Source: JABWCQ01 sp964530625 (GTDB lineage: Bacteria; Electryoneota; RPQS01). From it: DNA of 64,000 nucleotides. The notes beneath the pieces were generated by a model. It saw only the letters and a program-made list of their open reading frames with translations, was not told the DNA's origin and did no database searches. The position numbers and the translations under genes are program-made. The DNA lies in the NCBI GenBank assembly GCA_964530625.1, contig CAZHAK010000001.1, positions 124,001 through 188,000 on the forward strand. The letters are read 5' to 3'. Positions 60,747-64,000 of this stretch are shown here, in pieces (the first letter of the stretch is position 1; every line of letters starts with the position of its first letter).

Positions 60747-61304
60747 ATGAGCGGTACCGAGAAGAAACCAACTGAACTCAAGGAGAACTTTGAGGAAGCG
60801 AAGGCTTCGGTCAGCAAGCTGTGGGGCAGTGTAACGGACGAGACGCATTCGGCGTTTGAAAAGGTTGCCGACAAAACTGGAAAGTGGTTTGAAGATAAGA
60901 AGAACACGGTTACCAAAGAAGACGTCGAAAAGGCTGTAGACAAGGCTGAGTCGGCTATTCAAAAGTTGATGAATTCCGGCAAGGCGTATGTCGTCAAGCT
61001 GGGAAAGCAGGCGAAGCTGTTGTGGGAGATGTTGCGGGACAGTGTGAAGAAGGAGTTCGATATCCCGTGGACGACGGTAGCTTCAATCACGGCGACGCTA
61101 TTGTATATTATTTCGCCGATAGATATCGTGCCGGATTTTATTCCTGCATTGGGTTTCGCCGACGACGCACTGGTGATCGCGCTGTGCATTTCGTTAATCC
61201 GCAAAGATCTGAAACGCTACGCAGAGCACCGTAAATTGAGCTTGGCCGATTATGGATTAAGCCCTGAAGCGAAGCCGCTTGACGACGACAAACCAAAGGC
61301 TTGA
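60747..61304 (+). CDS. DUF1232 (YkvA-like) membrane protein with long N-terminal helix
   Basis: A 185-residue protein. Residues 1-100 are charged and helical (FEKVADKTGKWFEDKKNTVT), resembling amphipathic heptad proteins. Residues about 110-160 hold a DUF1232 domain, LLYIISPIDIVPDFIPALGF followed by ADDALVIAL, with two hydrophobic segments and the conserved SPIDIVPD motif. Function unknown. The stop overlaps the next ATG (TGATG), and the next protein also has a DUF1232 domain. Confidence 0.8.
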   Translation: MSGTEKKPTELKENFEEAKASVSKLWGSVTDETHSAFEKVADKTGKWFEDKKNTVTKEDVEKAVDKAESAIQKLMNSGKAYVVKLGKQAKLLWEMLRDSVKKEFDIPWTTVASITATLLYIISPIDIVPDFIPALGFADDALVIALCISLIRKDLKRYAEHRKLSLADYGLSPEAKPLDDDKPKA

Positions 61305-61648
61305 TGACAAAACGGAAGGCTCGGCGCAAAGCGTTTTTCCTTTGGTTTGTGATCATGCCCAAGTCAAAACGCGGTTGGCGGTTCTTATTCCGCCGATTTA
61401 CGCTTTGGCGACACATGATGAAAGAGGTTTTTCGCGGTACGTTTAAGAGGCCGTGGGGAACAATCATAGCAATTCCCGCCATGGTACTGTATGTGCTGAT
61501 GCCCTTTGACTTGATCCCGGATTTCCTGCCGTTCATTGGCTGGCTCGATGACGTGTTTGTGGTTGCCAAGCTGTTCACGCTGATCAATATTGATCTGCGG
61601 CGGTTTCTGAAGCAACGACACATAGATCCGGAGCCATTTAACTTATAA
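61304..61648 (+). CDS. DUF1232 (YkvA-like) membrane protein
   Basis: A 114-residue protein with a basic N-terminus (TKRKARRKAFFLWF) and one DUF1232 domain, VLYVLMPFDLIPDFLPFIGW followed by LDDVFVVAK, where the motif is PFDLIPD. It overlaps the 60747 gene and is its diverged partner. The TTG at 61301 is less likely than the ATG at 61304. Function unknown; the pair may form a membrane complex. Confidence 0.75.
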   Translation: MTKRKARRKAFFLWFVIMPKSKRGWRFLFRRFTLWRHMMKEVFRGTFKRPWGTIIAIPAMVLYVLMPFDLIPDFLPFIGWLDDVFVVAKLFTLINIDLRRFLKQRHIDPEPFNL

Positions 61649-61732
61649 GACAAACCAAATTGTCCCCGTGCGGAGCTCGAAAGCTCCGCCGGAATCCGTA
61701 AATACATAACAAAATAGAATGCAAAAAGAGAC

Positions 61733-62179
61733 ATGAAAACGAAAGCCATTATTCTCCTCGCGATGTCCGCGATCCTGTTCATCTCCTGTTCCTCCAGCAA
61801 GCAAGTGCGCGTGTTCGGCGAAGAGCCGAGCCTGAGACGGAGTGCGGCAGTTGCCGAATTGAACTCAAATCCCACAGTCTATGTGGATCAGGACGTGCTG
61901 ATTACCGGCACGGTCGTGGATATGTGCGCGCATGCCGGCTGTTGGGTGGAAGTTGAGCAAAAAGACAAATCGAAAATTCTCTGCAAGAGCATCGGTGACG
62001 TCGTGACGTTCCCGCAGGAAACGCTCGGCAAGCAGATTGAATTGCAAGGCACGCTGATGTTCGACCCGAATGCGCCGGGCTATGTAGAGGAACAGCACGA
62101 CGACGGTTCGGAAGGCCACGCCTGTCCCGCTCCGCAAATCATGGTCAGTATCAAGGGCGCGCGCGTCATCGGACTCTAA
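61733..62179 (+). CDS. DUF4920-like lipoprotein
   Basis: A 148-residue lipoprotein. The signal KTKAIILLAMSAILFISC ends in a lipobox Cys followed by SSS, typical of outer-membrane sorting. The mature domain has YVDQDVLITGTVVDMCAHAG followed by CWVEVE, matching the C.(K/H).GCW pattern of DUF4920, an oligonucleotide/oligosaccharide-binding-like small beta fold, then FPQETLGKQIELQGTLMFDP. Function unknown; the cysteines could bind a metal. It follows the DUF1232 pair after a hairpin-containing 84-base gap. Confidence 0.75.
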   Translation: MKTKAIILLAMSAILFISCSSSKQVRVFGEEPSLRRSAAVAELNSNPTVYVDQDVLITGTVVDMCAHAGCWVEVEQKDKSKILCKSIGDVVTFPQETLGKQIELQGTLMFDPNAPGYVEEQHDDGSEGHACPAPQIMVSIKGARVIGL

Positions 62180-62311
62180 ATTTCAAACTGGCTGGCGAGG
62201 CCTCTCTCGTCGCGCAGTGCTTCAGGCTCGTGAAGCGGGATCTGCGAATTATTTCGAGCGGCGGAAACAATTCTGTTCCGTCACACCCCTTCATGAACTG
62301 GAGTATGTATC

Positions 62312-62830
62312 GTGGCAGAAGAAGCAACACCCAAGCGCTACCGCTTGGCCGACCCGAAGAAGAGACACGTCAAGGCCAAGCCGCCGCGCGCAGGCGGCGC
62401 GGGCCGCGGCGCGAAACCAAGATGGAATGACGACGGCCCGCCGCGCGGTCCTCGTCGAGAGTTTGACGGCCCGCCGCGTGGCCCTCGCCGGGAATTTGAT
62501 GGCCCGAAACGCGAGTGGACGGATCGTCCACCGCGCCGCGAGTTTGACGGACCGAAACGGGAATGGACAGATCGACCGCCATCACGCGGCCCGCGCAGAG
62601 ACTTTGACGGCCCGCCGCGCGGTCGTTCGTTCGGTGGCCCCAAGAGAGAGTGGACGGATCGTCCGCCGCGCCGTGATTTCGGTGATCGCGCTCCGCGTCC
62701 AGCAGGCGGCGGCAATGCCGAAGTCATGGAAGCTCTAAGCCGCATCGAAAGCTCATTGAAAGATCTCACCAAACGGATTACTCTGATTGAGAATCAGTTG
62801 GACGAGATTTTCGACGGCTCAGAAGAGTAG
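62312..62830 (+). CDS. Arg/Pro/Gly-rich repetitive protein with coiled-coil tail
   Basis: A 172-residue protein starting at GTG. Residues 40-130 are low-complexity repeats of DGPPRGPRREF and DGPKREWTDRPPRR, strongly basic and likely disordered. The last 40 residues (AEVMEALSRIESSLKDLTKR) form a coiled-coil helix. Arg-rich tracts like this often bind RNA. At DNA level the repeats of about 54-60 bp, built on GGCCCGCCGCG, are near-identical and could change length. No family recognised. Confidence 0.6.
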   Translation: MAEEATPKRYRLADPKKRHVKAKPPRAGGAGRGAKPRWNDDGPPRGPRREFDGPPRGPRREFDGPKREWTDRPPRREFDGPKREWTDRPPSRGPRRDFDGPPRGRSFGGPKREWTDRPPRRDFGDRAPRPAGGGNAEVMEALSRIESSLKDLTKRITLIENQLDEIFDGSEE

Positions 62831-62842
62831 GCTTTCTTGAAT

Positions 62843-62875
62843 TGTCATCCTGAAGCCGCTGCGGCTGAAGGATCT
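62843..62875 (+). repeat. GTCATCCTGA palindromic repeat
   Basis: TGTCATCCTGAAGCCGCTGC then GGCTGAAGGATCT, nearly identical to the copy at 7217. Confidence 0.8.
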
Positions 62876-62912
62876 AGTTGCGCGTTCGAGCATTCTAAGC
62901 GCGGAGTGACAA

Positions 62913-63230
62913 ATGGAGAAGACCTACTACACGTACATCATGGCGAACTTGTCGCGAAAGTTGTAGGTAGGCGTAACGAACAATCTTCGACGGCGGGTGT
63001 TTGAGCACAAACAAGGTGCAGGCAGCGATTTCGCAACTCGCTATAAGATTGACAGATTAGTGTATTACGAGACATTTCGATACGTGACAAACGCGATTGC
63101 TCGCGAGAAGACAATCAAAGGCTGGTTGCGCGAAAGAAAACTTCGTCTGATTGAAGAACATAACCTTGGCTGGCTTGACTTGGCTGACGGTTGGTTTGCA
63201 GATGAAGAGCTCCGTGCCGAGGATTCGTGA
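62913..63230 (+). pseudogene. GIY-YIG nuclease domain gene with in-frame amber stop
   Basis: From the ATG at 62913 the frame reads MEKTYYTYIMANLSRKL, then TAG, then VGVTNNLRRRVFEHKQGAGS and onwards to 63230, 105 codons in all. Stand-alone GIY-YIG proteins read YYVYIM...LYVGVTNNL.RR..EHK, so the TAG (62964-62966) replaces the catalytic Tyr of the YIG-like motif. The downstream frame alone (GTG at 62997) would lack the catalytic core. A single base change (TAC or TAT to TAG) explains it. Other genes here use TAG as a normal stop, so recoding is unlikely. Confidence 0.75.
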
Positions 63231-63706
63231 AAGCGCCTGAAATTCTCAATTCCCTTGGCAAGATCCTTCAGCCGAAGCGGCTTCAGGATGACAAATCGTT
63301 ATACATTGTCATTAACACGCAGCACATTGTCATCCTGAACGCAGTGAAGGATCTTGTTGCGTAACCAACCATCCCAAGAGCAAACCGAGAATCGTAGCGC
63401 CCAGCTAGCTGGGCAAAATCCTCCGAGCGAGGTCGAGAACGCAAAGGGACACGTTTCCCCCTTCTGTCATTCTCTGTAAGAATCTTGTAGCGAGTTCGGT
63501 GACGTTGTACGCTCATCACAACTCAGTCTGCTTTGAATGAATCCTAACACAGGATGACAGAAGCGGGGCACCTGCAGCGTGTGCTGCCACGAGGAATCGA
63601 GATTCTACCTCCTGTTCGCATTTGAAATCCCGGTAGCCGGGCAGGTGAAGACACCTGCCGCGGCGACGCTTAATCACACACATTTCCAACTCCAATCCTT
63701 CCGGAG
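63231..63706. other. Repeat-rich non-coding stretch before pgk
   Basis: No gene. It holds an inverted pair of GTCATCCTGA repeats (63261-63354), a partial copy near 63465-63487, and a palindrome GGCAGGTG-AAGA-CACCTGCC at 63640-63659. Confidence 0.6.
63261..63354. repeat. Inverted pair of GTCATCCTGA repeats
   Basis: AGATCCTTCAGCC...GGATGACA (63261-63293) faces TGTCATCCTGAACG...GGATCTT (63328-63354), able to form a hairpin about 35 bases apart. Confidence 0.8.
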
Positions 63707-64000
63707 ATGAACAAAAAAACGATTGATCAGGTTGACTTAAGCGGCAAGCGCGTATTGGTGCGCGTGGATTTTAATGTGCCGCTTGACGAGGGCAAGGTGA
63801 CTGACGACAAGCGCATTCGCGAGTCGCTGCCCACGATTAAGAAGATTATCGCGTCCGGTGGCAAGGCGATTTTGATGAGCCACCTCGGACGACCGAAGGG
63901 CAAAAAAAATCCCGATATGTCGCTTGCGCCTGCGGCGGTCAGGCTGGCCGAGCTTCTGAATAAGCCCGTGACGATGGCCATGGATTGCATCGGCGACGAA
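63707..64000 (+). CDS. pgk: Phosphoglycerate kinase (5' part, runs off the window)
   Basis: The first 98 codons of phosphoglycerate kinase, which transfers phosphate from 1,3-bisphosphoglycerate to ADP. VDLSGKRVLVRVDFNVPLDE near residue 9 and AILMSHLGRPKGKKNPDMSL near 53 are family signatures. GGAG lies directly before the ATG, an unusually short spacing. It is the third glycolytic gene in a row (pfk, gap, pgk) with unrelated genes between. Confidence 0.95.
   Translation, partial: MNKKTIDQVDLSGKRVLVRVDFNVPLDEGKVTDDKRIRESLPTIKKIIASGGKAILMSHLGRPKGKKNPDMSLAPAAVRLAELLNKPVTMAMDCIGDE

Noticed and set aside
62913..63230. TAG recoded as an amino acid in this organism
   Set aside because: Other genes (for example tatD, the 14331 gene and sthA-like) end with TAG at the expected place, so the standard code applies.

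Overview
The window is ordinary chromosomal sequence from an uncultured-looking, Gram-negative (diderm) bacterium. Eight genes encode large secreted proteins that end in a roughly 80-residue domain opening with the motif F/Y-P-N-P-F-N. This is the type A sorting signal of the type IX secretion system (T9SS), which points to the Fibrobacteres-Chlorobi-Bacteroidetes (FCB) superphylum or a candidate phylum near it. Lipid A synthesis (lpxB), an LpoB-type lipoprotein and MotA/MotB support a two-membrane, probably flagellated cell. Several promoters match the classical TTGACA/TATAAT pattern with a 17-base spacer, not the Bacteroidetes-type -33/-7 signal, which argues against a true Bacteroidetes. 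No T9SS core gene, tRNA, rRNA, CRISPR array or insertion sequence was seen.

Layout. 1-15.4 kb: an ArsG-like membrane permease, a T9SS cargo gene, a decayed stretch with a four-helix-bundle (S23) gene, then a packed run (Na+/solute symporter, SpoU methyltransferase, SpoIID-like protein, Na+/H+ antiporter, GT39-like membrane glycosyltransferase, TatD nuclease) with stop/start overlaps at four of its five junctions, then two tandem Cys-rich T9SS cargo paralogues. 15.4-20 kb (minus strand): motA, motB and two HD-GYP relatives whose metal ligands are missing, with a small membrane protein. 20-26.4 kb: an AddB-like/AddA-like nuclease-helicase pair. 26.4-30.6 kb: a T9SS cargo, a pilin-like protein, a soluble transhydrogenase and a response regulator. 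30.9-36.5 kb (minus): an envelope operon of lpxB, a small secreted protein, a DUF374 acyltransferase, a PHP-glycosyltransferase fusion and a methyltransferase. 36.7-41.5 kb: a large T9SS metalloprotease and a beta-propeller T9SS protein. 41.7-45.8 kb: a Gfo/Idh oxidoreductase, a flippase, a CheX-like protein and CheY. 46-50 kb: a trans-sulfuration enzyme, a membrane protein, a COG3014-like lipoprotein and LpoB. 50-57.7 kb: two T9SS cargo genes that both appear frameshifted between signal peptide and mature part, with HPF, HemW and a histidine kinase between them. 57.9-64 kb: glycolysis (pfk, gap, start of pgk) interleaved with two DUF1232 proteins, a DUF4920 lipoprotein, a repetitive Arg/Gly/Pro-rich protein and a GIY-YIG pseudogene.

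The most unusual layer is non-coding. At least three families of dispersed short repeats (a C-rich palindrome, a GTCATCCTGA...AGGATCT palindrome and 7-bp tandem heptads) sit between genes, and sometimes inside them, where they supply codons, stop codons or N-terminal extensions. They cluster at 55.8-57.9 kb and 62.8-63.4 kb. I found no clear new multi-gene system. The best candidates for new biology are the paired catalytically dead HD-GYP proteins behind motAB, the repeat families inside coding sequence, and the two split T9SS cargo genes.
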